DNA of 64,000 nt from Bacteroidia bacterium (lineage in GTDB: Bacteria; Bacteroidota; Bacteroidia; J057): NCBI GenBank assembly GCA_033391075.1, contig JAWPMV010000001.1, forward strand, positions 6,944,001-7,008,000. The letters are read 5' to 3'. The notes beneath the pieces were generated by a model. The model saw only the letters and a program-made list of their open reading frames with translations, was not told where the DNA came from and did no database searches. Below are positions 16,803 through 26,153 of the stretch, piece after piece. Positions within the stretch are counted from its first letter, which is position 1; the number at the start of each line of letters is the position of its first letter. The translations under genes and the position numbers were made by a program.

Positions 16803-18893
16803 ATGAGTATCCAGCATTCTACCTTTTATACAACGCCATCAAGTCTTATTCCATATATATTACTCCTCTGTCTTTGTTTTCAGACACCGATAATAGCATG
16901 GGGGCAAAATGAGCAAGCTTCTTATTTTGGGGATGTACACAGCCCAAAAGGGGATCTTCACGTACTTCTGATCTTTGTTCGCTATAGTAGTGCTGATTTG
17001 ATGAAAGGTTCCAAAAACTGGCCAAATGAAAGTAAGGAGGGAGTCTTACCCAAAATGGCAATAGGAGAGCTTAATGATCTCTTCCACCCTGATCCCAGTT
17101 TGCTGGATAGTATTACAGACCGGTTAAATGTCAGTGACTTCTACTATACCATGTCTCATGGGAGTTTCCGCCTTACTGGAGATGTTTTCCCCATTCAGGT
17201 GCCGGTAAAATTAATAGGAGAAAATCGGGGCAACTTCTTTGCCCGACAGTCACAAATGAATCAGGCAGCTATCAATTGGATCGCGGAGAATTATCCGGAT
17301 TTTGATTGGGGTAAATATGATCAGAGAAAAAACAAACCCGCTTATAAGTTTGATAATTCTGAGACGGGTCCGGATGGCGTTCTGGATTATGTGATCTTTA
17401 TGCACCGTGCGCCCGGCAGTACAGGTATGGGCAGTAGCGGAGGCTTAAGTATTCCCGGCTCTGAGCTCAAGATTCGAAATGGCCATACAGGTATTCGATC
17501 CTATTCCAATAAGGAACACAACTGGGAATATTTCAAACATGAGTTTGCCCACAATCTCTATGGATGCCCGCATTATCTGGGAGCCAATGGAGCTGATGGA
17601 GATAAATACTATCCCCAAAAAGGCTGGGGCATGATGGCTGCCTGGCATTCGCCCTTTTTTACTGCCAATGCCTGGGAATCCTGGTGGATGGGATGGATGG
17701 ATATACAGGAAGTGAAAAAGGAGGGAAGGTATAGATTAAAAGATTTTCTGACGGAGAAAGATGCAATCCGGATTCCTATACCGGGAACTCAAGATTACCT
17801 CTGGTTGGAAAATCATCAGAAAATTGATCAATGGGACGATAAAGTTTTCTTTAAAGACGAGAGTAAAGGAGAACCGCAATCTGCGAAGGGGATTTATGCC
17901 TATGTGGTTGCTGCTCCCGGAGCTGATCGTAACAAGCCCAGGCTGAATCCTTTTAACCGCAAGCACGCCAATATGATCAAGATGCTCAATGCCGAAGGGA
18001 ATTACGATTATAAATTGACGGGTGAAAGTATGCATACAGGCTATTTCATGAGCCCTGTTCTGGAGAAAGTAGCTCCCAACCCCATTTCGGGACAAAATTC
18101 CTTCCAGCGGATTCGTTTGGATTATGATGCTAATGGAAAGATTCAAGTGGGCATGGCCCATGGGAATTCAGATGGAGGTAGCAAAGAAAGTAAGGAACTT
18201 TGGACAGAGGTCATCGATGGGAAAGCCGTTTGCCATATCGGATGTACCGGAGATGAAAATGATGCCTTTGGGGAAGGAGATGAGTTGAGTCTTTCGGGGC
18301 ATCAACCCATCGTCAACTATCCCATTTATAACAAAAAGAAGCAATCACTTTCCCCATATATACTCAATGGCATACAGATAAAGATCGTCAAAGAATACGA
18401 AGACGGAAGCTTTGATCTGGATATAAAACTGGATGATTGGGAGATTCGCAATTCGCAAAGATGGTGCGGAAACATCCTTATTCCGGCTTTTGAAGGCCTG
18501 CGAAAAATGGTGTTGACAAAGAAAAACAAGATCGAGCTGGATCTTAGTGGGACGCCTATTCGGATAGATAAACATCCTGAAACAGGCACCTTCGCAAATC
18601 CCACTTTTCTGGATATTCAAAAAGGAAATGAGTGGATTCTTGAGAAAAAATCTGTCCTGAATATCAAAAGACATTCTAGACTTCGACTCAAAGAAGGCGC
18701 GATCATTCGTTTGAAAAAAGGAGCAAAATTGATCATCGAAGACAAAGGAAGTCTGGAATTAATGGAAGGAAGTAGACTGATCCTGGAGAAGGGAAGTCGA
18801 TTGATCCTGGAAGAAGGATCAAAATTGGAGGAAGGAAAAGAAGGACTTATAGAGCAATCAAAATCGGCCAAAATAATAAAGCAGAACTCCTGA
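16803..18893 (+). CDS. Secreted M6-family metalloprotease with C-terminal beta-repeat tail
   Basis: 696 residues from the ATG at 16803 (a TTG at 16791 is also in frame). Signal peptide to about residue 34 (IIAWGQ). The peptidase region covers about 45-420 and holds the zinc motif HEFAH (246-250) in KHEFAHNLYGCPH; the surrounding sequence (ITDRLNVSDFYYTMSHGSF, GWGMMAAWH) is that of M6/immune-inhibitor-A-like zinc peptidases, which degrade extracellular proteins. After a linker the C-terminus is a run of short repeats, GSRLILEKGSRLILEEGSKL, probably a small beta-helix. No T9SS domain is recognisable at the end, so final location (periplasm, surface or medium) is open. A terminator overlaps the stop codon. 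Confidence 0.82.
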   Translation: MSIQHSTFYTTPSSLIPYILLLCLCFQTPIIAWGQNEQASYFGDVHSPKGDLHVLLIFVRYSSADLMKGSKNWPNESKEGVLPKMAIGELNDLFHPDPSLLDSITDRLNVSDFYYTMSHGSFRLTGDVFPIQVPVKLIGENRGNFFARQSQMNQAAINWIAENYPDFDWGKYDQRKNKPAYKFDNSETGPDGVLDYVIFMHRAPGSTGMGSSGGLSIPGSELKIRNGHTGIRSYSNKEHNWEYFKHEFAHNLYGCPHYLGANGADGDKYYPQKGWGMMAAWHSPFFTANAWESWWMGWMDIQEVKKEGRYRLKDFLTEKDAIRIPIPGTQDYLWLENHQKIDQWDDKVFFKDESKGEPQSAKGIYAYVVAAPGADRNKPRLNPFNRKHANMIKMLNAEGNYDYKLTGESMHTGYFMSPVLEKVAPNPISGQNSFQRIRLDYDANGKIQVGMAHGNSDGGSKESKELWTEVIDGKAVCHIGCTGDENDAFGEGDELSLSGHQPIVNYPIYNKKKQSLSPYILNGIQIKIVKEYEDGSFDLDIKLDDWEIRNSQRWCGNILIPAFEGLRKMVLTKKNKIELDLSGTPIRIDKHPETGTFANPTFLDIQKGNEWILEKKSVLNIKRHSRLRLKEGAIIRLKKGAKLIIEDKGSLELMEGSRLILEKGSRLILEEGSKLEEGKEGLIEQSKSAKIIKQNS

Positions 18894-18918
18894 TAAGAAG
18901 TCCTGCTTTATTTTATAT
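18875..18918. terminator. Bidirectional terminator between M6 protease and ilvE
   Basis: Arms AATAAAGCAGAACT (18875-18888) and AGTCCTGCTTTATT (18899-18912) pair with one mismatch; TTTTAT follows on the plus strand and the arm-end A/T tracts serve the minus strand. The protease stop codon lies in the loop. It separates convergent genes. Confidence 0.65.
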
Positions 18919-18930
18919 AAAACCGGGATG

Positions 18931-19998
18931 CTAAACTACATGCATCCAGTTGTGAATATCTTCTGCTTCACCGGCTTTGATAGCAGCCATATGAGACTTG
19001 AGCCAGTTGCCTACTTTTCTTTCTGAAATCGGAGGCAGGATCATATCCTCACCAGAGAATCCGATTCTTGCGATATGAGAGATGACAGCTGCTGTACCCA
19101 CTCCAAATGACTCCTGAAGACGTCCTTCATGATAAGCCGCCTGTATCTCGTAAATAGAGATGGGCCTAACCTCCAGTTTGTATCCTTTATCTTTCAATAA
19201 CTGGATTACACTGGCACGGGTGATGCCTTCAAGTATAGTTCCGGAAAGTTGTGGAGTCAATACGGTATCATCAACCACGAAAAACATATTCATGGTTCCA
19301 CATTCCTCTACATACTTCAATTCTTTAGCATCCAGCCAAAGGACATTGTTGTAGCCTTGTGCCTTAGCCAGTTTATCTGGAAATAGCGCTCCGGCATAAT
19401 TACCAGCTGCTTTGGCCGCTCCGGTACCTCCGGCTACAGCTCTTACGTGATCCTTGCTTACAAGCAAGTCTACAGGCTTGGCATAGAATGGGCCTACCGG
19501 ACAGGTAAAGACCGTGAAAATATATTCTGAAGAAGGATGTACACCAATAAACTCATCAGAGCCAAAATATAAGGGTCTGAGGTAAAGCGAGCCTTGCTCA
19601 GCTGAGGGAATCCATCCGCTGTCAAGTCTGATCAACTCTTCCAGACCATCGATGAAGATCTCTTTAGGGATCTCAGGCATGCATAGTCTATAAGCGGATC
19701 GGTTCATCCGTTTCCAGTTTTCTTCGGGGCGAAAGAGAACCGCTTCTCCCTTGATATTGCGAGTAGCTTTCATCCCTTCGAAAACGGACTGGCCATAATT
19801 CAGGGCAGTCAGACTAGGAGCTAGTTGCAGTTTACCATAAGGTAGAATTTCCGGACGCTGCCAGGCACCGTCTTTATATTTTGCAACTAACATGTGGTCG
19901 CTGAACACTTTCCCAAAAGGAATATTGTTCATGTCCACCTCGCTCAATTTAGATTGGGCGATTCGCTGAACGCTGATGTTTTTTTCCAGGGTTTCCAT
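18931..19998 (-). CDS. ilvE: Branched-chain amino acid aminotransferase
   Basis: 355-residue fold-type IV PLP enzyme that interconverts leucine, isoleucine and valine with their 2-oxo acids. The PLP lysine is K196 in GGTGAAKAAGNYAGAL; YGQSVFEGMKATR and LRPLYFGSDEFIG are typical of the larger type-I/eukaryote-like BCAT group rather than the shorter E. coli type, as is the length. The C-terminal half contains the phosphate-binding GTILEGITRASVIQL segment and a conserved ESFGVGTAAVIS. It is followed on the same strand side by a small secreted-protein gene 25 bases upstream; the two may share a message. Confidence 0.93.
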   Translation of the reverse strand: METLEKNISVQRIAQSKLSEVDMNNIPFGKVFSDHMLVAKYKDGAWQRPEILPYGKLQLAPSLTALNYGQSVFEGMKATRNIKGEAVLFRPEENWKRMNRSAYRLCMPEIPKEIFIDGLEELIRLDSGWIPSAEQGSLYLRPLYFGSDEFIGVHPSSEYIFTVFTCPVGPFYAKPVDLLVSKDHVRAVAGGTGAAKAAGNYAGALFPDKLAKAQGYNNVLWLDAKELKYVEECGTMNMFFVVDDTVLTPQLSGTILEGITRASVIQLLKDKGYKLEVRPISIYEIQAAYHEGRLQESFGVGTAAVISHIARIGFSGEDMILPPISERKVGNWLKSHMAAIKAGEAEDIHNWMHVV

Positions 19999-20023
19999 AT
20001 ACAGGGATTAATAATTTACGTTA

Positions 20024-20371
20024 TCAGTTGATGAAAAAACTACCATTGTAGTCCTTCCCTTTGTATTTGAGCACAAAAGCCCATCTACCATTGCCTTTTA
20101 AGCCTTTTTTAGGAATTCTGATTTTATCCACCCCGGATTTGTTACTCACTCTTCCTTTGATCCAGACTTTCTTTTTATCTGGATTAAAGAGGTGCAATTC
20201 GATAAAACCAGGGGCATTGATATCATAATTGATTTCCATGTAATCCCCATTGGGAGTACTCGCTTTGATATACAATCTAGGGTCTGCCTTAGTAGCAGCA
20301 TAGGTGCTTTGCCCATAGACAAAGCTTAGACTTGCAAACAGGAGGGAAACAACGATGAGTAATTCTTTCAT
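20024..20371 (-). CDS. Small secreted beta-rich protein, unknown
   Basis: 115 residues: signal peptide MKELLIVVSLLFASLSFVYG (1-20), then about 95 residues that look like a single beta-sandwich (YMEINYDINAPGFIELHLF, KGNGRWAFVLKYKGKDYNGSFFIN). The last strands resemble the end of a carbohydrate-binding or periplasmic Ig module, but I cannot name a family. It lies between waaA and ilvE in the same direction. A TTAATTTG box ends five bases before the ATG, again hinting at a very short leader. Confidence 0.6.
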   Translation of the reverse strand: MKELLIVVSLLFASLSFVYGQSTYAATKADPRLYIKASTPNGDYMEINYDINAPGFIELHLFNPDKKKVWIKGRVSNKSGVDKIRIPKKGLKGNGRWAFVLKYKGKDYNGSFFIN

Positions 20372-20485
20372 AGCTACAAATTAAAGAATAAGAAAGCTGT
20401 GTTCAAACCTTCCAGTACGCTGGAGGGCTGAGAGGGGAAAGATTCGTAAGAGAATTATCTAGCTAACGAGTATGAAGCGCCTGGA

Positions 20486-21742
20486 TTATGAGATAAATCC
20501 TTTTTCTTTCATCCAGGAAATCACCATTTCGGTGGCCCCACTTCTTTCCGCTATGAAGTCTTTATTGATACGATTGATAGCTGCACGAAGTTCTGCACTT
20601 TCCAGCAATCTTTTCAAATGACTTTTCATAGTATGGATGTCCTTTATTTCAAAACATCCCCCCGCTTCTATCATTTCAGCAGCTTCTGGAAACTTATCAT
20701 GAATCGGACCAATCAAAACGGGACAGCCAAATGTAGCAGCTTCCAGGATATTATGGAGGCCCGTTCCCCAACCGCCTCCTACATAGGCGATATCTCCATA
20801 GTGATAAAGCCTGGAGAGCATCCCGATATTATCGATCCAAAGGATGCGATCTTCATCTTTGAGTTCAGAAATTTTGGAAAAACGCTGGCTGATTCGTGGG
20901 TATTTCTGCACCCAGGCACTAATTCGTGATTCGCGAATTTCGTGAGCAGCCACAATCATACAAATATCAAGATCTTGACTCAGCTCTTCAAAAGCCTGCA
21001 TGAGCAACTCTTCTCCTTTAGGCCAGGAACTCCCGGCTATTATACAAAGTCGATCTTTTTTGAATTGCTGGATTTCAGGTATTTCAGAAAAGGCCTCTTT
21101 ATTTGCCCGTACACGATCATAGCGAGTATCTGAACTTACCATGATTTTATCTGTTCCTGAAAAGTCCTGAATCAGCTCCTTGCTTATTTTGTCCTGGGTA
21201 AAGATCATGTAAAATGAACGAAATACTCGTTTGTACAAAGTAGCTAAGGGGCTGGTGAAAAATGAACTTTTTTCCCTAACTCTGGCTGACAGTAAAACGG
21301 TGGGTATATTCCGTTTTTCCAGTTCATTTAAATAATTGATCCAAAGTTCGTACTTGACAAAGAAGACCAGATCCGGTTTTAGAATCTCGACAAATTCCCG
21401 GGCATTTTTTGCAGTATCGAGGGGGAGGTAGCAGATGTGATCCGCATGCGCATAATTCTTTCTGATCTCATAGCCTGAGGGGGAAAAAAAACTAAGCAAA
21501 ATCCCGATCTCAGGCTGATTACTTTTCAGGTATTCTATGAGATTTCTGGCTTGCTCAAACTCACCAAGTGAGGCACAGTGAACCCAAATCCATTGAGATT
21601 TTTGAGGAAGGTTTTCTCGTAGGGAATTATTCCAGTCATTTCTCCCTTTCACCCACTTTCTAGCCTTGGGATGAAAGGCCGCTGCCAGATGAAGCGCCCA
21701 TCCATAAAGGTGTATACCCAGGTGATAGAGAAACTTTGTCAT
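20486..21742 (-). CDS. waaA: 3-deoxy-D-manno-octulosonic acid (Kdo) transferase
   Basis: 418 residues from the ATG at 21742; a longer frame to 21790 adds 16 residues ahead of the membrane anchor. The enzyme transfers Kdo from CMP-Kdo to lipid A precursor at the inner face of the inner membrane. It has an N-terminal hydrophobic anchor (about 4-22), the HCASLGEFEQARNLIEYLK segment with the catalytic-base glutamate (about 63), SFFSPSGYEIRK, PLDTAKNAREF and VKYELWINYLNEL, and a C-terminal GT-B donor half with AYVGGGWGTGLHNILEAATFGCPVLIGP. Length and motifs match GT30 KdtA enzymes. It indicates an LPS-type outer membrane. Confidence 0.93.
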   Translation of the reverse strand: MTKFLYHLGIHLYGWALHLAAAFHPKARKWVKGRNDWNNSLRENLPQKSQWIWVHCASLGEFEQARNLIEYLKSNQPEIGILLSFFSPSGYEIRKNYAHADHICYLPLDTAKNAREFVEILKPDLVFFVKYELWINYLNELEKRNIPTVLLSARVREKSSFFTSPLATLYKRVFRSFYMIFTQDKISKELIQDFSGTDKIMVSSDTRYDRVRANKEAFSEIPEIQQFKKDRLCIIAGSSWPKGEELLMQAFEELSQDLDICMIVAAHEIRESRISAWVQKYPRISQRFSKISELKDEDRILWIDNIGMLSRLYHYGDIAYVGGGWGTGLHNILEAATFGCPVLIGPIHDKFPEAAEMIEAGGCFEIKDIHTMKSHLKRLLESAELRAAINRINKDFIAERSGATEMVISWMKEKGFIS

Positions 21743-22140
21743 AGTAAATGCTCTGCAGGCATAAGTAAGAAAAATGCAGACATCATACAATTAAGTATAG
21801 AGAAAGTATTTGCTGAGCTCTGGGAAACGCATGTAAATTCTGCAATGGCCGGGGCTTATGGTCATTTTTACTACTATTTTGGAGCATTTTGAATGATGGA
21901 AAGACGTAATAATTGTTTTGTGACTATTAGTATATACCCCGTTTTTTATCCTAAATTCGTGCTTTGAAATATTGTTAAATACCGGGTGTGACGGAAACAC
22001 AGCTCTAGTAACCATTCAGATATAAAGAATATCTGTTGGCGAAGTATGGCCTGCTATGTCGGCTATATTTGCTACTTTAGCACCGCCCCTCGTTATTTCT
22101 CATTCCTTTAAACATTCACCCTGATTAGTTTTACCAGCGT
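21743..22140. other. 398-base divergent intergenic region
   Basis: Lies between minus-strand waaA and the plus-strand sugar operon. I see no tRNA, no convincing ORF (short frames on both strands lack coding character) and no clear hairpin terminator. It should hold both promoters; the best box, TATATTTG, is on the operon side and listed separately. Confidence 0.5.
22064..22071 (+). promoter_or_regulatory. Candidate -7 box TATATTTG of the nucleotide-sugar operon
   Basis: TATATTTG is an exact match to TAnnTTTG. The nearest TTG upstream is about 25 bases away, longer than the usual 19-21, so the -33 part is weak. Transcription would start about 60 bases before the first gene. Confidence 0.4.
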
Positions 22141-23274
22141 ATGAAGATTCGGATGGTTGACACCATTACACAGTACGAAAAAATTAAGGAAGAGGTAGAT
22201 TCGGCAGTCAGCGAAGTAGTTCAATCAGCTATCTACATTAATGGACCCGTTGTCCAGTCATTTAGAAAAGACCTTGCAGACTTTCTGGATGTTTCACATG
22301 TGATCGCATGTGCAAATGGTACAGATGCTTTGCAAGTGGCTCTAATGGCTTTGGACCTAGAGCCAGGAGATGAAGTTATTACTCCTGCCTTCACTTATAT
22401 TGCTACGGTTGAAGTTATAGCACTTCTCCGTTTAAGGCCTGTATTTGTAGATGTTGAGCCGGATACTTTCAACATGGATGTGAGTAAGATTGAGGCGGCC
22501 ATTTCAGATCGGACCAAAGTCATATTACCTGTACATTTATTTGGGCAGGCAGCCAATATGGCACCGATTATGGAGATTGCCAGGAAACATGGATTGTCTG
22601 TGGTTGAGGATACAGCTCAATCCATAGGTTCTGATTATCATTTTCCGGATGGGAAAGTTGTCAAGACAGGCACCATAGGAGATATTGGAACAACTTCCTT
22701 TTACCCTAGCAAAAATCTGGGAGCCTATGGAGATGGAGGAGCCATCTTTTCCGGAAATGATGAATTGGCGAAGAAAATACAGATGATTTGCAATCATGGA
22801 TCTACCAAAAGGTATTACCATGATTCTATAGGAGTAAATAGCCGTCTGGATGCCATTCAGGCAGCAGTTTTGCAAGTAAAACTCAAGCACCTTGATCGAT
22901 ATAATGCTTCAAGGATAGCTGCTGCAGATAGATATGATGCCTTATTGGCTGATGTTGATGAATTAGAGATCCCTAAAAGGGCATCTAACAGCAAGCATGT
23001 CTTCCACCAGTATACCTTAAAAGTAAAGGCGGGAAGGGACTTGAGAGATAAGGTAAAAGCCCAAATGGATGAATGGGGTATTCCTACCATGATTTACTAT
23101 CCGCTTTGTTGTCATGAACAACCAGCTTATTTGGATTATGGATTTAAAAGGGGGGATTTCCCGGTATCAGAACAATTAACTGCAGAGGTACTCAGTTTAC
23201 CTATGCACTCTGAACTTGACGAAGAACAACAAAAATATATCGTGGATCATTTGCTCCGCGCTTTACGAACATAA
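22141..23274 (+). CDS. DegT/DnrJ/EryC1/StrS-family sugar aminotransferase
   Basis: 377-residue fold-type I PLP aminotransferase that aminates a keto-sugar nucleotide. Features are INGPVVQSF near the N-terminus, CANGTDALQVALMALDL, ITPAFTYIATVEVI, the VVEDTAQSIGS aspartate block and the PLP lysine K191 in TSFYPSKNLGAYGDGGAIF. The sequence style is near WbpE/QdtB-type 3-aminotransferases, which make 3-amino sugars for lipopolysaccharide or S-layer glycans, but the substrate cannot be fixed from sequence. It opens an operon with ugd, UDP-glucuronate decarboxylase, rfbC and rfbA; the 30-base gap to ugd supports cotranscription. Confidence 0.88.
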   Translation: MKIRMVDTITQYEKIKEEVDSAVSEVVQSAIYINGPVVQSFRKDLADFLDVSHVIACANGTDALQVALMALDLEPGDEVITPAFTYIATVEVIALLRLRPVFVDVEPDTFNMDVSKIEAAISDRTKVILPVHLFGQAANMAPIMEIARKHGLSVVEDTAQSIGSDYHFPDGKVVKTGTIGDIGTTSFYPSKNLGAYGDGGAIFSGNDELAKKIQMICNHGSTKRYYHDSIGVNSRLDAIQAAVLQVKLKHLDRYNASRIAAADRYDALLADVDELEIPKRASNSKHVFHQYTLKVKAGRDLRDKVKAQMDEWGIPTMIYYPLCCHEQPAYLDYGFKRGDFPVSEQLTAEVLSLPMHSELDEEQQKYIVDHLLRALRT

Positions 23275-23304
23275 TTTTATTATTCACTTAAAAACGGAAA
23301 TAAT

Positions 23305-24648
23305 ATGAAAGTTGCTGTAGTTGGAACCGGCTACGTAGGATTGGTCTCCGGAACATGTTTTGCCGAAGCAGGTAACGACGTCCTGTGCGTTGACAACAAC
23401 CAGGAAAAGTTAGCCAAGCTGCGTGCAGGCGAGGTGCCTATTTACGAGCCGGGTTTGGAAACCTTGTTTGAAAGAAATACCAAAGAAGGTCGCCTCAACT
23501 TCACTGATTCTCTAGCCGAAGCTGTAGAATTTGCTGATATTATCTTCTTAGCTCTACCCACCCCTCCCACAGAAGATGGATCTGCGGATCTGAAATATGT
23601 TTTGGGAGTTGCACATGAGATCGGGAATCTGCTCACAGATTACAGAGTTCTCGTCAACAAAAGCACAGTACCAGTAGGAACTGCTGACAAAGTAAGAGCA
23701 GCTGTTGCTTCTCAGACTGATGTTGAATTTGATGTGGTTTCAAATCCAGAATTCCTTCGTGAAGGATTCGCCGTACAGGATTTCATGAAACCTGAGCGTA
23801 TTGTTATCGGTTCTCGTTCTGAAAGAGCTATTGAAATGATGCGCAGATTGTACAAGCCTTTCGTTATGTCCGGAAATCCAATTCTTTTCATGGACGAAAG
23901 AAGCGCAGAAGTTACCAAGTATGCAGCTAACTCTTTCCTCGCTACCAAAATCTCTTTCATGAATGAGATTGCGAACCTTTGTGAAAGAGTTGGAGCAGAT
24001 GTGGATAACGTAAGAAGAGGGATCGGAACAGATTCACGTGTTGGAAATCGTTTCCTTTTCCCTGGAGTAGGATACGGTGGATCTTGTTTCCCCAAAGATG
24101 TATCTGCACTTTATAAGACTTCTCAGGAATATGAGTACAATTTCTCTATCCTGGATTCCGTAATGAGAGTGAATGAGATCCAAAAAGGGATCATGGTTGA
24201 CAAAATCCTTGAGCACTACAATGGTGATTTGAAAGGAAAAGAGTTTGGTGTTTGGGGATTAGCCTTCAAACCTAATACTGACGACATCCGTGAGGCACCC
24301 GCATTGGTTATCATCAAAAGATTATTGGACGCTGGAGCAAAGGTAAAAGCCTATGATCCTGAGGCGATGGAGAATGTTAAGCGTTACCACTCGGATTTGG
24401 AAATCGAATTTACCAACAACATCTATGAAGCGGCCAGTGGCGTTGATGCCTTGATCCTGGTTACTGAATGGAATGAGTTCCGTACTCCGGATTTTGACAA
24501 AATCAAATTGGGTATGAAAGCTCCTGTGGTATTTGATGGAAGAAACGTATATGAACTGGATACTATGTCCAAGCTTGGATTTGCGTATTTCTCTATCGGT
24601 AGAAAATCCATAACTAACTCAGCAAGTATTACTGCGAATGAGCAATAA
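23305..24648 (+). CDS. ugd: UDP-glucose 6-dehydrogenase
   Basis: 447 residues. Oxidises UDP-glucose to UDP-glucuronate with two NAD+. The N-terminal Rossmann motif is [14 protein letters not shown] (3-16); [21 protein letters not shown] and the catalytic C261 in [13 protein letters not shown] are diagnostic; [16 protein letters not shown] marks the C-terminal domain. A related GDP-mannose or UDP-N-acetylglucosamine dehydrogenase is possible from the family alone, but the next gene, a UDP-glucuronate decarboxylase, makes UDP-glucose the natural substrate. Its last 11 bases overlap the next gene (ATGAGCAATAA), a coupled translation arrangement. Confidence 0.92.
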   Translation: MKVAVVGTGYVGLVSGTCFAEAGNDVLCVDNNQEKLAKLRAGEVPIYEPGLETLFERNTKEGRLNFTDSLAEAVEFADIIFLALPTPPTEDGSADLKYVLGVAHEIGNLLTDYRVLVNKSTVPVGTADKVRAAVASQTDVEFDVVSNPEFLREGFAVQDFMKPERIVIGSRSERAIEMMRRLYKPFVMSGNPILFMDERSAEVTKYAANSFLATKISFMNEIANLCERVGADVDNVRRGIGTDSRVGNRFLFPGVGYGGSCFPKDVSALYKTSQEYEYNFSILDSVMRVNEIQKGIMVDKILEHYNGDLKGKEFGVWGLAFKPNTDDIREAPALVIIKRLLDAGAKVKAYDPEAMENVKRYHSDLEIEFTNNIYEAASGVDALILVTEWNEFRTPDFDKIKLGMKAPVVFDGRNVYELDTMSKLGFAYFSIGRKSITNSASITANEQ

Positions 24649-25597
24649 ACCAAAAGTATTGATTACAGGGGGAGCCGGATTTTTAGGCTCCCACCTCTGT
24701 GATCGTTTTTTAAAAGAAGGGTATGACGTTGTTGCTATGGACAACCTCATCACCGGAAACCTTGCCAACATAGCTCATCTTTTCGGTGTTGACGGTTTTA
24801 AGTATGTAAAACACGATGTAACCAACTATACCTTCGTAGAAGGAAGATTGGACTATATCCTGCACTTTGCATCTCCAGCTAGTCCGATAGATTACCTTAA
24901 ACTTCCTATCCAGACACTCAAAGTGGGCGCGATGGGAACTCACAAAATCCTGGGATTAGCCAAAGAAAAAGGTGCCCGGGTATTGATCGCCAGTACTTCA
25001 GAGGTATATGGAGATCCCCTGATTCACCCTCAAACTGAAGACTACTGGGGAAATGTAAATCCCATTGGTTTCAGAGGTGTGTATGACGAAGCCAAACGTT
25101 TCATGGAAGCTATGACGATGGCTTATCATCGTTATCATGGAGTGGAAACGCGGATCATCCGTATTTTCAATACCTATGGTCCAAGAATGAGACTCAATGA
25201 TGGACGTGTACTTCCTGCATTCATGGGACAGGCCTTAAGAGGAGAGGATATCACCGTATTTGGTGATGGAGGTCAAACCCGTAGTTTCTGCTACTGTGAT
25301 GACCTGGTTGAAGGAATTTATCGCCTTCTCCTAAGCGAAGAAACAGAACCCGTTAATATTGGTAACCCTTCTGAAATAACTATTTTAGATTTTGCCAAAG
25401 AAATAATCGAACTTACCGGCTCAAAAAGTAAGATCGTGTTCAAAGACCTTCCACAAGATGATCCAAAAGTACGTAAGCCTGATATTACAAAGGCTCGCAA
25501 AGTACTGGGTTGGGAGCCCAAGATCAGCCGTTCAGAAGGTTTAGCGAAGACGCTCGAATATTTCAAAGAGCAAGTTCATGGGGTTCCACAAGTATGA
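24638..25597 (+). CDS. UDP-glucuronate decarboxylase (UDP-xylose synthase)
   Basis: 319-residue short-chain dehydrogenase of the extended type. It converts UDP-glucuronate to UDP-xylose using bound NAD+. The cofactor motif [10 protein letters not shown] is at 11-20, the catalytic Tyr-xxx-Lys is Y149/K153 in GVYDEAKRF, and [12 protein letters not shown] is the family hallmark that separates UXS enzymes from dTDP-glucose dehydratases. [10 protein letters not shown] and the [12 protein letters not shown] segment are also typical. The start overlaps the end of ugd by 11 bases, and its end overlaps the next gene by 20 bases. Together with ugd it forms a two-step UDP-xylose path. Confidence 0.92.
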   Translation: MSNKPKVLITGGAGFLGSHLCDRFLKEGYDVVAMDNLITGNLANIAHLFGVDGFKYVKHDVTNYTFVEGRLDYILHFASPASPIDYLKLPIQTLKVGAMGTHKILGLAKEKGARVLIASTSEVYGDPLIHPQTEDYWGNVNPIGFRGVYDEAKRFMEAMTMAYHRYHGVETRIIRIFNTYGPRMRLNDGRVLPAFMGQALRGEDITVFGDGGQTRSFCYCDDLVEGIYRLLLSEETEPVNIGNPSEITILDFAKEIIELTGSKSKIVFKDLPQDDPKVRKPDITKARKVLGWEPKISRSEGLAKTLEYFKEQVHGVPQV

Positions 25598-26132
25598 AAC
25601 TTCCCTTCCGGATCTTTTACTCATTGAGCCGGATGTATTTTCAGATGATCGAGGCTTTTTTATGGAATTGCACAATCGGCATTCCTTTGAGAAGATTGGC
25701 CTCGATCATCTTCATTTTTTACAAGACAACCTTTCATCTTCCACCAAAGGCACTTTGCGGGGCCTGCACTTTCAGGGCCCTCCTTTTGAGCAGGGAAAAC
25801 TGGTAAGTGTACTGCAAGGAGCTGTATTAGATGTTGTGGTTGATATAAGGAAAAATTCTCCGACCTACGGAAAATCTTTTGCGGTAGAGTTAGACTCTGT
25901 CGAAAGAAAGATGCTCTACATTCCCGGAGGCTTTGCACATGGTTTTCAGGTGCTTTCTGAAAGCTGTCTGTTTTTTTATAAGTGCACCCAGGTGTACAAT
26001 AAAAATTCAGAAGGCGGCCTTGCCTGGGATGATCCGGCACTGGAAATTCCCTGGAGAGACATTCCTCCGACCCTGTCGGATAAAGATAGACATCACCCAA
26101 AGCTGTCTGATTTTCAGACTCCTTTTGTCTAG
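25578..26132 (+). CDS. rfbC: dTDP-4-dehydrorhamnose 3,5-epimerase
   Basis: 184-residue cupin-type epimerase. It has the usual motifs: DDRGFFME near the N-terminus, [12 protein letters not shown] with the catalytic histidine (about residue 62), [17 protein letters not shown] and [16 protein letters not shown]. The C-terminal tyrosine region [16 protein letters not shown] fits RmlC. It makes dTDP-4-keto-L-rhamnose in the rhamnose path, or related 3,5-epimerised sugars. The gene starts inside the end of the UXS gene. rfbB and rfbD, the partner dehydratase and reductase, are not in the window. Confidence 0.9.
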   Translation: MGFHKYETSLPDLLLIEPDVFSDDRGFFMELHNRHSFEKIGLDHLHFLQDNLSSSTKGTLRGLHFQGPPFEQGKLVSVLQGAVLDVVVDIRKNSPTYGKSFAVELDSVERKMLYIPGGFAHGFQVLSESCLFFYKCTQVYNKNSEGGLAWDDPALEIPWRDIPPTLSDKDRHHPKLSDFQTPFV

Positions 26133-26153
26133 CTTTCTTATTAATTTTCATCC

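Noticed and set aside
16649-16912. 87-codon plus-strand frame before the M6 protease
   Set aside because: It overlaps the protease signal-peptide region in another frame and has no codon bias or family features.
21791-22015. 74-codon minus-strand frame upstream of waaA
   Set aside because: No coding character; it covers the expected promoter region.
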